64,000 bases of DNA from Paenibacillus sp. SYP-B3998 (GCF_010820665.1 NZ_JAAIKC010000001.1:992001-1056000), one strand, 5' to 3'. Positions 36,262 to 48,527 are shown, counted from the stretch's first letter. Numbers and translations: made by a program. Notes: generated by a model from the sequence alone, not told the origin.

Positions 36262-37389
36262 TTACAAACCGCTGGATTTGTAGCGGAGATAAGCGGTGAT
36301 CGTAGTAATGGCGATATCAATAGCGCGCTCGTCGGGTTCAATTTTTGCATGATGTAGCCCGTGTGGGGTATCAACGCCTAGCCAGAACATAAAGCCTGGG
36401 ATATGTTCCAAAAAGTAGCCGAAATCCTCACCTGTCATAGCTTCTGTACAGACCACGAGTTCAACTTGCCCGTTACTCCGCAGCCAGTCCATGAATTCCA
36501 ATGTTAACGAAGGGTCATTATACACTTGGCGATAATTTGAGCCATAATCAATCGAAGCTTTGCATTCGAAGGAACTTTCGATTCCAGCAGCAACAGCCTC
36601 AATGCGTTTTTTGATATTTGTCATGGAGTCAGCTGAAAGGGTACGAATCGTACCTTCTAAGCGGGCTTTTTCAGCGATTATATTTTGCTTCGTGCCAGCA
36701 TCCATTTTACCAATGGTGATGACGGCGGAATCAAGCGGATTCACGTTGCGGGCAACAATCGTATGCAGTTGGCCGACCATTTGCGATGCGGCAACGATCA
36801 TATCGTTGGCCTGATGAGGATAAGCGGCATGTCCACCTTTGCCTAACAAATCTATGAAGAGCTCAGACGTATTCGCAAACAATATTTCTGGTTTCGTAGC
36901 AATGGTACCTACCGGATACTCGGGTGCAATGTGCAGTGCTAAGATTTGGTCAGGCATCCATTGCTTGAGCTCATCAGTTTGAAGCATCGGCAAGGCGCCG
37001 CCAGGACCTTCTTCGGCTGGTTGAAAAATGACAACGAGGTCATCCTTCATTGCTTCATGCGCAAAGTGGGATACAATTCCCGTCCCTATCGACATGTGCA
37101 AATCATGACCGCATGCATGCATGTAGCCTGGATGCTGAGAAGGAAACGGCAGCGTGGTCTCTTCTGAAATCGGGAGCCCGTCCATATCAGCGCGATACCC
37201 ATATCGCTTCGTTGGATTCGTACCCGCAATATGCACTAGAATGCCCGTTAGCCATGTGCGAATCGTCAATCGTTCTTGTGGAAGCGCTGCTAGGTAGTCT
37301 AAAAGCAGCTTTTGTGTTTTGAACTCTTGAAAACCCGGCTCAGGGATTTGGTGAAGCTGACGTCGCAGCTCTATAAATGGGCTAAGCAT
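36262..37389 (-). CDS. dapL: N-acetyldiaminopimelate deacetylase (M20 amidohydrolase)
   Basis: A 375-residue M20D metal amidohydrolase. Metal-binding motifs [21 protein letters not shown] and PAEEGPGG are intact, with [12 protein letters not shown] and HHAKIEPDE at the C-terminus. It removes acetate from N-acetyl-L,L-diaminopimelate to give L,L-DAP. Assignment rests on tandem linkage with dapH, as in B. subtilis ykuQ-ykuR; without it the family would include other N-acyl amino acid hydrolases. The ATG 7 nt after GGAGGG is chosen; the TTG five codons upstream overlaps that site. Confidence 0.87.
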   Translation of the reverse strand: MLSPFIELRRQLHQIPEPGFQEFKTQKLLLDYLAALPQERLTIRTWLTGILVHIAGTNPTKRYGYRADMDGLPISEETTLPFPSQHPGYMHACGHDLHMSIGTGIVSHFAHEAMKDDLVVIFQPAEEGPGGALPMLQTDELKQWMPDQILALHIAPEYPVGTIATKPEILFANTSELFIDLLGKGGHAAYPHQANDMIVAASQMVGQLHTIVARNVNPLDSAVITIGKMDAGTKQNIIAEKARLEGTIRTLSADSMTNIKKRIEAVAAGIESSFECKASIDYGSNYRQVYNDPSLTLEFMDWLRSNGQVELVVCTEAMTGEDFGYFLEHIPGFMFWLGVDTPHGLHHAKIEPDERAIDIAITTITAYLRYKSSGL

Positions 37390-37410
37390 GGCGTATCCCT
37401 CCAAAACACC

Positions 37411-38121
37411 TTACAGGGTGCGAAGATCTTGTAAAATTTCTGTTTTTGATTTTGTTTTGTCATCAACTTTTTTAATAACTCTTGCAGGAGCTCCAGCTAC
37501 GACAGTATATTCTTCTACATCTTGAGTAACAACTGCACCGGCAGCAACTACTGAACCTTTGCCGATACGAACACCTTCTAAAATAACAGCGTTAGCACCA
37601 ACAAGAACATCGTCCTCAATGACACAAGGTTGTGCAGAAGGAGGTTCAATAACGCCAGCCACAACTGCGCCTGCACCGATGTGACACATTTTGCCCACTT
37701 GAGCTCGGCCGCCAAGAACAGCGTTCATATCGATCATCGTACCATCGCCTACGGATGCGCCGATGTTAATAAGAGCGCCCATCATAATGACTGCGTTATC
37801 TCCAATATGTACTTTATCGCGAATAACTGCGCCTGGCTCAATGCGGGCATTTATCGGTTTCAGATCAAGCATCGGGATCGCGGAGTTGCGACGATCCGCT
37901 TCAACTACAAAGTCCTCGATCAGAGCCTTATTTTGTTCGAGGATCGGTTGAATAACGCTCCATTCTCCGAAGATAACGCCGCTTCCGCCGGATAGAAAAG
38001 TTTGCGTGTCTGCTCCAAAGTCAACCGCTTCAAGATTTCCTTTGACATATACTTTAACAGGAGTCTTTTTCGTGCTCTCTTTGATAAACTTAATAATTTC
38101 TAAGGTATTCATTTCTGACAT
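37411..38121 (-). CDS. dapH: Tetrahydrodipicolinate N-acetyltransferase
   Basis: DapH, 236 residues, acetylates tetrahydrodipicolinate with acetyl-CoA and opens the acetylase branch to diaminopimelate and lysine. The C-terminal half is a left-handed parallel beta-helix of hexapeptide repeats ([22 protein letters not shown] and onward); the N-terminal DapH_N domain is present, distinguishing it from maltose-type acetyltransferases. ATG follows AAGGAGAT. Transcribed with dapL (21 nt apart), divergent from the pyr operon. Confidence 0.93.
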   Translation of the reverse strand: MSEMNTLEIIKFIKESTKKTPVKVYVKGNLEAVDFGADTQTFLSGGSGVIFGEWSVIQPILEQNKALIEDFVVEADRRNSAIPMLDLKPINARIEPGAVIRDKVHIGDNAVIMMGALINIGASVGDGTMIDMNAVLGGRAQVGKMCHIGAGAVVAGVIEPPSAQPCVIEDDVLVGANAVILEGVRIGKGSVVAAGAVVTQDVEEYTVVAGAPARVIKKVDDKTKSKTEILQDLRTL

Positions 38122-38359
38122 GGTTACATCTCCTTATAATTTAGATTGACTCTCCTATATTATCAGAAAGGGGTCGTTTGAGCCAATGCGTTTCAATCAA
38201 TAATGACTATTTTTGTCGAAAGAGCCATCCTGCTCGATAGAGTAAACGATCTTACTATAGTTCATGACGAGAATCAGATTCTACAGAATCCGAGAACGGT
38301 TAAACTTGTATGTCCTGCTCGCTCGAAGCGATTCCTCAAAGTGTTCCGACATTTACATA

Positions 38360-38388
38360 TTGACTTATTGTGTCGAAAATGGCATAAT
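38360..38388 (+). promoter_or_regulatory. SigA-type promoter of the pyr operon
   Basis: TTGACT, 17 nt, CATAAT; 30 nt before the PyrR-binding hairpin. It lies in the 567-nt divergent gap between dapH and pyrR, which contains no gene but this promoter, the attenuator and two leader hairpins. Confidence 0.72.
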
Positions 38389-38417
38389 CCTTTTAATTGA
38401 ATATGTACCTTTAAAAA

Positions 38418-38580
38418 CAGTCCAGAGAGGCTGGCAAGGTAGTCGATGAGAAAAGCCGAGATCTAACGAATCGCGTATTCGGTAGATGTAGCTTAGGGAT
38501 GTGCGCATCCTTATGCCTCGCTCTGTATCTTTATGCACTCAAAACTCCTTGCCTATAACATGGCAAGGAGTTTTTTTGTG
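38418..38580 (+). promoter_or_regulatory. PyrR-dependent transcription attenuator
   Basis: CAGTCCAGAGAGGCTG (38418-38433) is the PyrR-binding anti-antiterminator loop of Bacillus-type pyr operons. The following GGCAAGG can pair with CCTTGCC in the downstream terminator 5' arm (antiterminator). The terminator itself is AACTCCTTGCC/GGCAAGGAGTT with a seven-T run (38543-38579). With UMP, PyrR should stabilise the loop and cause termination before pyrR. Confidence 0.9.
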
Positions 38581-38601
38581 TGACTCAAAGCAAAGCGAAG
38601 G

Positions 38602-38671
38602 CTTACATTGCTGGTTTTGCCTCAGCAAAACGAAGCAGTTGCTTATGACGCAAGTTTTCCTGTGGAAAACT
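38602..38671 (+). repeat. Tandem leader hairpins before pyrR
   Basis: Downstream of the attenuator terminator stand two copies: GTTTTGC/GCAAAAC (CTCA loop) and AGTTTTCC/GGAAAACT (TGT loop), the second preceded by TGCTTATGACGCA. The two neighbouring copies differ in the G-C versus C-C stem variant. They precede a G-rich ribosome site. Confidence 0.68.
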
Positions 38672-38685
38672 TTGGGGGGGCGTAA

Positions 38686-40148
<1,463 letters not shown>

Positions 40149-40167
40149 AACAGGAGGCTTCACTACA

Positions 40168-41451
40168 ATGGGCATTTGGATATTGAACGGACTTACGGTT
40201 GATGCAAATAACGAGCAGTCACAGAAACATATTTTGGTTGAAAATAATACGATTGCGCAAGTGCTAGACGCGAGCACTGGCTCGGTGCCAAACACGGACG
40301 GGCACGAAATCATTGATGCCGCAGGCAAGCTGGTTGCACCAGGATTCATTGATATGCATGTTCATCTCCGTGAGCCAGGCTTTGAACATAAAGAAAATAT
40401 TGCGACCGGAACTCGATCCGCGGCAAGAGGCGGTTTCACAACAATAGCTTGTATGCCGAATACTCGACCTGTGATTGATACGGTCGACACAGTGAACTAC
40501 ATATTGGATAAAGCTGCAACAGAAGGAGCCGTGCGCGTTATTCCTTACGGTTGTATCACGAAGAACGAGCTCGGCCGCGAGTTGACAGATTTCGCCGCGC
40601 TGAAGGAAGCGGGTGTCGTCGGTTATACGGATGACGGTGTGGGCGTCCAAAGCGCACAGATGATGAAAGATGCGATGGCGTTAGCCGCATCGCTTGGTAT
40701 GCCGATTATCGCGCACTGCGAAGATAACACCTTGGTTGAAGGCGCGCCAGTAAGTGAAGGAGCGTTCGCGAAAAAGCACGGACTCAAAGGAATACCGAAC
40801 GAGTCCGAAGCTATTCATGTAGGGCGCGACGTGCTGCTGGCCGAAGCGACGGGCGTTCACTATCACGTGTGCCATGTAAGTACCGAGCAATCCGTTCGCC
40901 TCATCCGACACGCGAAGCAATTCGGGATTAAAGTGACAGCTGAGGTGTGTCCGCATCACCTTGTGCTCTCAGATGAAGACATTCCAGGACTCGACGCCAA
41001 TTGGAAGATGAACCCTCCACTACGCACGCCGCGCGACGTACAGGCTGTCATCGAGGGCTTGGAAGATGGCACGATCGACATTATCGTCACGGATCATGCG
41101 CCGCACAGCGAGGAAGAAAAAGAAAAAGGAATGCAGCTTGCCCCTTTCGGTATTCTCGGTTTCGAAACAGCGTTCCCGTTGCTGTATTCAAAGTTTGTCC
41201 TTACTGGTAAATGGACACTGGGCTTCCTCATCGATCGCATGACGGCTAAACCTGCTCAAGTATTTGGTCTTCCATACGGAACCTTACAGGTAGGAAGCGC
41301 TGCCGATATTACGATCGTTGATCTTGAGACAGTGCGTGAAGTGCTGAAAGAAGAAATTGAATCCCGCAGTAAAAACACGCCGTTTATCGGCTGGAAGCTG
41401 CAAGGTTGGCCGGTAGTTACGATTGCATCAGGTAAAGTAGTCTGGTCGTAG
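40168..41451 (+). CDS. pyrC: Dihydroorotase
   Basis: PyrC, 427 residues, class I dihydroorotase of the amidohydrolase fold. HxH motif in FIDMHVHLREPG, metal/carboxylysine region further on, HVSTEQSVRLIRHAK, and the catalytic aspartate in VTDHAPHSEEEK. Start at the ATG 9 nt after CAGGAGG; the track's longer frame overlaps pyrB without similarity. A 136-nt gap with no clear promoter precedes carA. Confidence 0.97.
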   Translation: MGIWILNGLTVDANNEQSQKHILVENNTIAQVLDASTGSVPNTDGHEIIDAAGKLVAPGFIDMHVHLREPGFEHKENIATGTRSAARGGFTTIACMPNTRPVIDTVDTVNYILDKAATEGAVRVIPYGCITKNELGRELTDFAALKEAGVVGYTDDGVGVQSAQMMKDAMALAASLGMPIIAHCEDNTLVEGAPVSEGAFAKKHGLKGIPNESEAIHVGRDVLLAEATGVHYHVCHVSTEQSVRLIRHAKQFGIKVTAEVCPHHLVLSDEDIPGLDANWKMNPPLRTPRDVQAVIEGLEDGTIDIIVTDHAPHSEEEKEKGMQLAPFGILGFETAFPLLYSKFVLTGKWTLGFLIDRMTAKPAQVFGLPYGTLQVGSAADITIVDLETVREVLKEEIESRSKNTPFIGWKLQGWPVVTIASGKVVWS

Positions 41452-41587
41452 GATTGCTCAAAAAGCTATACGGCGATTGAAAAATCGTGTATATTTATAC
41501 AGAAAGATCTTTTTTTATGCAAAATATAAGCATGACATCTGCGGTTCATTGTGAATCGTTTGACAATAGCGAAGGAGTTGGAAAAAC

Positions 41588-42760
41588 ATGCAGGCAAGAT
41601 TGTTGCTGGAAGACGGCACTCTTTTTACAGGAAAATCGTTCGGTAGTGAGGGGAATTCCGTCGGTGAGGTTGTATTCAATACAGGGATGACAGGTTATCA
41701 GGAGGTACTTTCGGATCCATCTTATTGCGGTCAGATCGTTACTATGACCTATCCATTAATCGGGAACTATGGCGTCATCCGTGACGACTTCGAATCCGTG
41801 CGTCCGTTCATTCATGGGTTTGTTGTGCGCGAGCATGAGGAGATTCCGAGTAACTGGAGAGCTCAATATACACTAGGCAGCCTGCTCAAGGAATACGGCA
41901 TTATTGGAATCAGCGGCATCGACACCCGGATGTTAACTCGTAAAATTCGCCATCATGGTGTAATGAAGGGTTTGCTTACAACGGCGAATCAATCCATTGC
42001 TGAGCTAACTGAAATGCTAAATGGCAGCTCGCTCATGACAGATCAAGTGGCACGCGTATCGACGAAAAGCGTATATGGCGCACCTGGACACAAAGAGCGT
42101 ATCGTTCTAGTTGATTTCGGCGCGAAAAGCGGAATCATTCGCGATTTAAGCAAACGTGACTGTGACGTTGTTGTTGTGCCGCAAGATGCAACTGCAGAGC
42201 AAATTCTTCGCCTTGCCCCGGATGGTGTTCTGCTGTCTAATGGTCCTGGGGATCCGAAAGACGTGCCTCACGCTGTGCAAATGGTTAAAGAACTGATCGG
42301 CGAGATTCCATTGTTCGGGATTTGCCTCGGTCACCAGCTGTTCGCACTTGCTTGCGGCGCTGACACAGATAAATTGAAATTCGGTCACCGCGGGGGTAAT
42401 CATCCGGTAAAAGACTTGGCGTCCGGACGCTGTTACATCACTTCCCAAAACCATGGCTATACGGTGAAGGAAGACTCCGTTATTGGTACGGATCTTGAAG
42501 TCACCCATATTAACAATAACGACCGCACCATCGAAGGATTAAAGCATAAAAATCATCCTGCCTTCTCGGTTCAATATCATCCGGAAGCGGCGCCGGGTCC
42601 CTTTGACTCCAGTTATTTGTTCGATGATTTCATCGAAATGATTCGCCAGCACAAGCTGAATAACCCACAGCAGCCTCGCCAAGCGCAAATGCTTGCTCAG
42701 TGGAAAACATCCACGGCGTCGACATCTGTGAAGGAGGAACTACAGTATGCCAAAAAATAA
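41588..42760 (+). CDS. carA: Carbamoyl-phosphate synthase small chain
   Basis: CarA, 390 residues, the glutaminase subunit that passes ammonia to CarB. Class I amidotransferase triad: Cys in [15 protein letters not shown], His and Glu in [23 protein letters not shown] opens the N-terminal domain. Only one carAB copy is in the window, and its place in the pyr operon makes it the pyrimidine-linked enzyme. The C-terminal ~25 residues are Gln/Ala/Ser-rich. Overlaps carB by 14 nt. Confidence 0.96.
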   Translation: MQARLLLEDGTLFTGKSFGSEGNSVGEVVFNTGMTGYQEVLSDPSYCGQIVTMTYPLIGNYGVIRDDFESVRPFIHGFVVREHEEIPSNWRAQYTLGSLLKEYGIIGISGIDTRMLTRKIRHHGVMKGLLTTANQSIAELTEMLNGSSLMTDQVARVSTKSVYGAPGHKERIVLVDFGAKSGIIRDLSKRDCDVVVVPQDATAEQILRLAPDGVLLSNGPGDPKDVPHAVQMVKELIGEIPLFGICLGHQLFALACGADTDKLKFGHRGGNHPVKDLASGRCYITSQNHGYTVKEDSVIGTDLEVTHINNNDRTIEGLKHKNHPAFSVQYHPEAAPGPFDSSYLFDDFIEMIRQHKLNNPQQPRQAQMLAQWKTSTASTSVKEELQYAKK

Positions 42761-45700
42761 TACACTCAAAAAGATTCTTGTGATTGGTTCTGGTCCGATT
42801 GTTATCGGTCAGGCAGCGGAGTTTGACTACGCAGGCACACAAGCCTGCCAAGCGCTTAAAGAAGAGGGCATGGAAGTCATTCTTATCAACAGCAATCCAG
42901 CCACAATCATGACTGACACGAACATGGCTGATAAAGTATATATCGAACCGATCACGCTTGAATTCGTAACGCAAATTATTCGTCAAGAGCGTCCAGACGG
43001 TTTGCTGCCTACTTTAGGTGGGCAAACAGGTCTGAACATGGCGGTAGAGCTGGCCCGCGCAGGTGTTTTGGAAAGCGAGAACGTTAAGCTTCTAGGCACA
43101 CAGCTTACTGCGATCGAGAAAGCTGAGGATCGTGACCTTTTCAGAGATTTAATGAGAGAATTGGAGCAGCCAGTACCGGATAGCGTGATCGTGACTACGG
43201 TCGCACAAGCTGTGGAATTCGCTAATGAAATTGGCTTCCCAATCATCATTCGCCCTGCTTATACATTAGGAGGCACAGGCGGCGGTATTTGCAACACGAT
43301 GGAAGAGTTGACAGAGATTGTGGCTTCCGGTATTCGTTACAGCCCGATCGGTCAGTGTCTCGTTGAGCGAAGCATCGCAGGTATGAAGGAAGTCGAGTAT
43401 GAGGTTATGCGTGACGCAAACGATAATTGTATCGTCGTGTGTAACATGGAGAACTTTGATCCTGTTGGCGTACATACGGGAGATAGCATCGTAGTGGCAC
43501 CGAGCCAAACGCTATCTGACCGTGAGTACCAAATGCTGCGTTCGGCTTCACTGAAAATCATTCGCGCGCTGAACATTGAGGGCGGTTGTAACGTACAGTA
43601 CGCACTTGATCCGCACAGCTTCCAATACTATGTCATTGAAGTTAATCCGCGTGTAAGCCGTTCTTCAGCGCTTGCTTCCAAAGCAACTGGCTATCCGATT
43701 GCCAAGATGGCGGCCAAAATCGCGATTGGTTATACGCTTGATGAGCTGATCAATCCGGTAACGGGACAAACCTATGCATGCTTCGAGCCTGCGTTGGACT
43801 ATATCGTTTCCAAAATTCCTCGTTGGCCGTTCGATAAATTTACAGCGGCAAACCGTAAGCTGGGAACACAAATGAAAGCGACTGGCGAAGTTATGGCGAT
43901 TGGCCGTACATTCGAAGAGTCCATCCACAAGGCAATTCGTTCATTGGAAATCGGTGTGCACCGTCTTTTCCTGAAAGAGACAGATCTGCTGGATCAAGAA
44001 ACGCTAGAATATCGGTTGCAAAAGCCGGATGACGAGCGTTTGTTCTTACTGGCTGAAGCCTACCGCAGAGGCTATACTGTTGAAAAATTGCAGGAGCTCA
44101 CGAAAATCGACTGGTGGTTCCTGAATAAATTAGATGGACTTATCAAATACGAGAATGAAATTGCAGCAAGTGAGTTGACGACTGAACTGCTTTTCGATAC
44201 GAAGCGCAAAGGTTTTACGGACCGTGCTATCGCAGAGATCCGTACACTCGCAGGATGTGCGACCTACACGAAAGAAGCGGATGTGAGAACATTCCGCTTG
44301 GAGCAAAATATCAAGCCTGTCTATAAAATGGTAGATACTTGCGCAGCTGAGTTTGAAGCTTCTACACCTTACTACTATTCGACTTACGAGCAAGAAGATG
44401 AAGTGACTGAAACAAGCAAACAGAAAGTGGTTGTTCTGGGTTCGGGTCCAATTCGTATCGGCCAAGGGATCGAGTTTGATTACTCAACGGTACATGCTGT
44501 ATGGGCAATCCAAGCTGCGGGTTACGAAGCCGTTATTATCAATAATAATCCCGAGACAGTATCAACGGACTTTAACACTTCAGATCGCTTGTACTTTGAG
44601 CCTTTGTTCTTTGAAGATGTAATGAATGTAATTGAGCGTGAGCAACCAATCGGCGTTATCGTCCAATTCGGCGGTCAAACCGCGATTAACCTGGCTGCGC
44701 CGCTAGCTAAAGCGGGCGTGCGTATTCTTGGTTCCGATCTTGAGAGTATTGATGCAGCGGAAGATCGCAAAAAATTTGAAGCTCTGCTTCGCAAATTGAA
44801 CATCGCTCAACCTCCGGGCGGAACCGTGACTTCTGTCGATCAAGCGGTAGAAACGGCTGCACAATTTGGCTACCCGGTCATTGTTCGTCCTTCATACGTC
44901 TTAGGAGGACGTGCTATGGAGATCGTTTATTCCGACGAAGATCTGCTGAGCTATATGGAATACGCGGTGAAAATTAACCCTGAGCATCCAGTTCTTATCG
45001 ACCGATATATGCTAGGTAAAGAAGTTGAAGTCGACGCGATTTGCGATAAAGAAACAGTTCTCATTCCTGGTATCATGGAACATGTTGAACGCGCGGGTGT
45101 TCACTCAGGTGACTCCATTGCTGTCTATCCGCCACAATCGCTTACGGATCATATCAAAAATCAAATTATCGACATCACTACAAAAATCGCGCTTGAGTTG
45201 AACGTGTTTGGCTTAGTCAACATTCAGTTCGTGATTCATAACGATCAAGTGTATGTGATCGAGGTTAACCCACGTTCCTCAAGAACGGTGCCATTCTTAA
45301 GTAAAGTGACGAACATTCCAATGGCTAACGTGGCTACTCGCGTTATTATGGGTCAAACGCTGGCGGACATGGGTTATCAAAGCGGTCTATGGCCGGAAGA
45401 TAAGTTCGTATCCGTTAAAGTGCCTGTGTTCTCTTTTGCTAAACTTCGCCGCGTAGATACGACGCTAGGGCCTGAGATGAAATCAACAGGTGAAGTCATG
45501 GGTCGTGACACGAATTTTGCGAAGGCGCTGTACAAAGGTCTAATCGGTGCAGGTATGAAAATTCCTTCTGCTGGCTCAGTGGTTGTTACAGTGGCTGACA
45601 AAGATAAAGAGGAAGCAATCGAAATCTTACAAGGCTTCTACCGACTTGGTTACAAAATTATGGCTACTGGCGGTACGGCTAGAGCGCTAGAGGAAGCGGG

Positions 45701-45956
45701 ACTTCCTGTTACTACAGTGAACAAGCTTACGGAAGGTTCTCCGAATATCTTGGATCTGATTCGCAGTGGAGAAGCCCAGTTTGTTGTGAATACTTTGACC
45801 AAAGGTAAGGCACCAGAGCGCGACGGTTTCCGCATTCGTCGCGAAGCGGTAGAGAATGGCGTCGTTTGTATGACATCGCTCGATACAGTAAGAGCGCTCG
45901 TGAATATGCTTGAGTCGATTAACTTCTCATCCCGCGCTATGCCGGTTCATTCCTAG
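42747..45956 (+). CDS. carB: Carbamoyl-phosphate synthase large chain
   Basis: CarB, 1069 residues, with the duplicated ATP-grasp halves: [20 protein letters not shown] at the start and [20 protein letters not shown] from about residue 565. GGTGGGIC and LGGRAMEIV are the two ATP loops; the C-terminal MGS-like allosteric domain (about 935-1069, [17 protein letters not shown]) binds UMP or other effectors. Full family length. Next gene is pyrF, with pyrK and pyrD absent. Confidence 0.97.
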   Translation: MPKNNTLKKILVIGSGPIVIGQAAEFDYAGTQACQALKEEGMEVILINSNPATIMTDTNMADKVYIEPITLEFVTQIIRQERPDGLLPTLGGQTGLNMAVELARAGVLESENVKLLGTQLTAIEKAEDRDLFRDLMRELEQPVPDSVIVTTVAQAVEFANEIGFPIIIRPAYTLGGTGGGICNTMEELTEIVASGIRYSPIGQCLVERSIAGMKEVEYEVMRDANDNCIVVCNMENFDPVGVHTGDSIVVAPSQTLSDREYQMLRSASLKIIRALNIEGGCNVQYALDPHSFQYYVIEVNPRVSRSSALASKATGYPIAKMAAKIAIGYTLDELINPVTGQTYACFEPALDYIVSKIPRWPFDKFTAANRKLGTQMKATGEVMAIGRTFEESIHKAIRSLEIGVHRLFLKETDLLDQETLEYRLQKPDDERLFLLAEAYRRGYTVEKLQELTKIDWWFLNKLDGLIKYENEIAASELTTELLFDTKRKGFTDRAIAEIRTLAGCATYTKEADVRTFRLEQNIKPVYKMVDTCAAEFEASTPYYYSTYEQEDEVTETSKQKVVVLGSGPIRIGQGIEFDYSTVHAVWAIQAAGYEAVIINNNPETVSTDFNTSDRLYFEPLFFEDVMNVIEREQPIGVIVQFGGQTAINLAAPLAKAGVRILGSDLESIDAAEDRKKFEALLRKLNIAQPPGGTVTSVDQAVETAAQFGYPVIVRPSYVLGGRAMEIVYSDEDLLSYMEYAVKINPEHPVLIDRYMLGKEVEVDAICDKETVLIPGIMEHVERAGVHSGDSIAVYPPQSLTDHIKNQIIDITTKIALELNVFGLVNIQFVIHNDQVYVIEVNPRSSRTVPFLSKVTNIPMANVATRVIMGQTLADMGYQSGLWPEDKFVSVKVPVFSFAKLRRVDTTLGPEMKSTGEVMGRDTNFAKALYKGLIGAGMKIPSAGSVVVTVADKDKEEAIEILQGFYRLGYKIMATGGTARALEEAGLPVTTVNKLTEGSPNILDLIRSGEAQFVVNTLTKGKAPERDGFRIRREAVENGVVCMTSLDTVRALVNMLESINFSSRAMPVHS

Positions 45957-45971
45957 GGGATGGTGAACAAT

Positions 45972-46700
45972 ATGAGTGGATTTACACGTACGGACGTTGC
46001 TGGACGCATCATGGTGGCTCTGGATTACGCCAACGCGCAAGGGGCTGAAGGGCTGCTGAAGCAGCTCGAAGGCATCCCTTGCTATATGAAAGTGGGCATG
46101 CAGCTATTCTATGCCGCTGGACCTAGCTTTGTAGCGAGCTTGAAGGAGCGAGGCTATAAGGTGTTCTTGGATGTGAAGATGCATGACATTCCGAACACGG
46201 TCAAAGGTGGCGCGGAAAGCGTTACGCGCCTTGGGGTGGATGTATTCAACGTCCATGCTGCTGGCGGCAAGCAAATGATGGAAGCGGCCTTGGAGGGCGT
46301 CGACAAGGCGCTTACACAAGGGGCGAGACGTCCGATTGTTATCGGCGTCACGCAGCTGACCAGCACCACCCAGCAGGTGCTGAATGACGAGATTGGCCTG
46401 ACTGGCTCCGTCGAGCAGGCCGTCATTCACTATGCCCGCTTAGCGCAAGCCGCGGGACTGCAAGGTGTCGTAGCGTCACCGCTAGAAGTGACGCAAATCA
46501 AGGCGGCGTGCGGCGACAGATTCGTCACCGTGACGCCGGGTATACGCCCAGCAGGAGCCGACGTGGGCGACCAGTCGCGCATTATGACGCCTGCGGAGGC
46601 ATTCGCGCAGGGGACGGACTACGTTGTAATCGGTCGTCCGATTACTGGGGCAACGGATCCAAGAGCCGCGATCGAGTTGATTATCGACTCGGTCGTATAG
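45972..46700 (+). CDS. pyrF: Orotidine 5'-phosphate decarboxylase
   Basis: PyrF, 242 residues, makes UMP from OMP. Active site DVKMHDIPNT (the Asp-Lys-x-x-Asp tetrad) is intact, as are VALDYAN, VTPGIRPAGADVGDQ and DYVVIGRPI. The ATG after AGGGGATGG is preferred over the ATG four codons earlier. Its G+C content is visibly above that of carB and pyrE on either side. Confidence 0.95.
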   Translation: MSGFTRTDVAGRIMVALDYANAQGAEGLLKQLEGIPCYMKVGMQLFYAAGPSFVASLKERGYKVFLDVKMHDIPNTVKGGAESVTRLGVDVFNVHAAGGKQMMEAALEGVDKALTQGARRPIVIGVTQLTSTTQQVLNDEIGLTGSVEQAVIHYARLAQAAGLQGVVASPLEVTQIKAACGDRFVTVTPGIRPAGADVGDQSRIMTPAEAFAQGTDYVVIGRPITGATDPRAAIELIIDSVV

Positions 46701-46742
46701 CCTGAAAAAGCTTTAACAACGGAAGGAACGGTGGAAGAACCC

Positions 46743-47384
46743 ATGAGTCAACTAGAAACAATTGCACAGCATGTGGCGGCTTCATTACTAGATATAGAAG
46801 CGGTATCGCTTCGCCCGCATCAACCCTTTACATGGACATCTGGTCTCAAATCGCCGATATACTGCGATAACCGACTGACGATGTCTCATCCAGCAATTCG
46901 TGAAGCGATTGCCGATGGTTTTGTCGCTTTGATTCAAGAAAAGTTTCCTGATGCGGAAGTTGTTGCTGGTACAGCAACAGCGGGTATTCCTCATGCGGCA
47001 TGGGTTGCGCAGAAACTTGGATTGCCAATGATTTATATTCGAGATAAAGCGAAAGGTCATGGCAAAGAGAATCTGATTGAAGGCTCCGTTCAACCAGGCC
47101 AAAAGGTCATCGTGATCGAGGACTTGATTTCTACAGGCGGCAGCTCGCTTAAAGCAGCAGTGGCAGTGAAAGAAGCTGGCGCTGTAGCTTTAGGAGTTCT
47201 TGCAATTTTCTCTTACCAGCTTGATAAAGCGACAGAAGCTTTCGAAGCTGCGGATATGCCGCTTCATACGCTCTCAAACTACACCAAACTGCTCGAAGTG
47301 GCTTTGGAAAAGGGCAAGATTAAAGAAGAAGATATGGCGCTTCTTCAATCTTGGAGAGCAAATCCGGCTGCATTCGGCTTGTAA
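46743..47384 (+). CDS. pyrE: Orotate phosphoribosyltransferase
   Basis: PyrE, 213 residues, joins orotate and PRPP. PRPP motif [18 protein letters not shown]; the mobile loop [16 protein letters not shown] and [16 protein letters not shown] are present. Last gene of the operon. The ATG is chosen; a GTG four codons upstream is only 3 nt from GGAAGGA. The following ~240 nt hold no gene, only a weak AAACGCAA/TTGCGTTT hairpin and a strong bidirectional terminator. Confidence 0.96.
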   Translation: MSQLETIAQHVAASLLDIEAVSLRPHQPFTWTSGLKSPIYCDNRLTMSHPAIREAIADGFVALIQEKFPDAEVVAGTATAGIPHAAWVAQKLGLPMIYIRDKAKGHGKENLIEGSVQPGQKVIVIEDLISTGGSSLKAAVAVKEAGAVALGVLAIFSYQLDKATEAFEAADMPLHTLSNYTKLLEVALEKGKIKEEDMALLQSWRANPAAFGL

Positions 47385-47588
47385 TCCCCATCTCCATAAA
47401 CGCAAAGTTTGACGAATGATGTGGGTCGTCCTATAAGAAAATGAGATGTAAGGATTGCGTTTTGTGCTTTTTTCAGCAGCGAGGCTATGCAGTAAGCAGT
47501 CTAATTGCGGCTGCACCAAAGTGAATGCAAGCTATTAGCTTTCGTCCGTCAGGCATAATTATGATTGCTGCGAGCGAGGGAAATTACG

Positions 47589-47628
47589 AAGAAGCTCTAC
47601 CTTTTCGAAAAGGAGAGCTTCTTTTTTT
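47589..47628. terminator. Bidirectional terminator between pyrE and lysR
   Basis: AAGAAGCTCT and AGAGCTTCTT enclose a second stem CCTTTT/AAAAGG, with T-run to the right. It touches the stop codon of the minus-strand LysR gene. Confidence 0.82.
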
Positions 47629-48496
47629 ATGTTACCAACATATCTATGAAAGCATGAAGGGAATGAGACATCCACTTTTTGGGATGAAGGAGGAGCTGTA
47701 GGTCAAACCGCAAATCTGGATGTTTAAAAGGAAGGACAGCTAATTTGCCAAGCTCCAGCTCAGTTTGCACAGCAATGCGGGGAAGAAGAGCAATTCCTAG
47801 TCCAGTCATCACGCAGTGTTTGATTGTCTCTAGATTACCCAACTCGAAGCCGATGCGATAAGGAATGGCATGGTCTTTGAGCAATTTCTCGAACATCCCC
47901 CGATAAATGCAGCTTTCTTCTGTTACGATGATGTCGGCGTGTTGTAAGTCAATTAATTGAATTAGCTCGGTTCGCACAAGTGGATGGTTTATAGGTGCGA
48001 CTAAGACTAAAGGTTCTTCTCTTACTTGAATACAATGAAGTTGACTGTCAGCTGGGTAGCGATCAAGCAGGAGTCCAATATCGTAGCTACCTTCTTTCAC
48101 TTTGGTCAATAAGGACGACTCATTGTCGGGTAGAAGCTGAATGTTAAGGCCAGGAAACAGCTGCCTGAGCTTGTGTAAGTAAGGGGGGAGATAATAAGCC
48201 GCAAGCGAATCTATTGTTCCGATTGTTAACGTGCCGCTCACTTGATTAGCGACAATTTCTTTGGATTGATCATACAATTCTAGCATTTGATTGACCAGTT
48301 TCAGTAAACTTTCACCTGGCGGGGTTAATTTAAGCTGCCGACCATATCTTTCGAAAAGAGGCACTCCGTACTCTCTTTCAAGCTTCTGAATCTGCATAGT
48401 CACGCTCGATTGCGCGTAGCCTAATTCCTCTCCAGCGCGTGTGAAGCTTTTTCTTCGAGACACTTCACGAAATGTTCGAAAGTACGTAAGATCCAT
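47627..48496 (-). CDS. LysR-family transcriptional regulator
   Basis: A 289-residue LysR-type regulator: N-terminal winged helix-turn-helix (MDLTYFRTFREVSRRKSFTRA, split by the usual Phe-x-Thr pattern, then GYAQSSVTMQIQKLE) and a C-terminal periplasmic-binding-like effector domain (GTIDSLAAYYLPP onward). The ligand cannot be read from the sequence. It is divergent from a dapA-like gene with a palindromic site between them, so it likely controls dapA-ridA and itself. The ATG after GCGAGGT is used; an earlier ATG overlaps the palindrome. Confidence 0.88.
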   Translation of the reverse strand: MDLTYFRTFREVSRRKSFTRAGEELGYAQSSVTMQIQKLEREYGVPLFERYGRQLKLTPPGESLLKLVNQMLELYDQSKEIVANQVSGTLTIGTIDSLAAYYLPPYLHKLRQLFPGLNIQLLPDNESSLLTKVKEGSYDIGLLLDRYPADSQLHCIQVREEPLVLVAPINHPLVRTELIQLIDLQHADIIVTEESCIYRGMFEKLLKDHAIPYRIGFELGNLETIKHCVMTGLGIALLPRIAVQTELELGKLAVLPFKHPDLRFDLQLLLHPKKWMSHSLHAFIDMLVT

Positions 48497-48512
48497 CTCT
48501 GTACCTCGCATT

Positions 48513-48527
48513 ATCAAAATTTTTGAT
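48513..48527. promoter_or_regulatory. Candidate LysR-regulator operator
   Basis: ATCAAAATTTTTGAT is a perfect 7+1+7 palindrome that contains the LysR-type T-N11-A pattern. It lies in the divergent gap, 17 nt upstream of the LysR start codon, a usual autoregulatory position. Confidence 0.55.

Noticed and set aside
38203..38449. Two short frames (65 and 61 codons) in the dapH-pyrR gap
   Set aside because: They overlap the pyr promoter and the PyrR-binding loop, lack ribosome sites and resemble nothing.
47398..47470. Terminator right after pyrE (AAACGCAA/TTGCGTTT)
   Set aside because: The loop is about 50 nt with little inner pairing; the hairpin at 47589 is far stronger.
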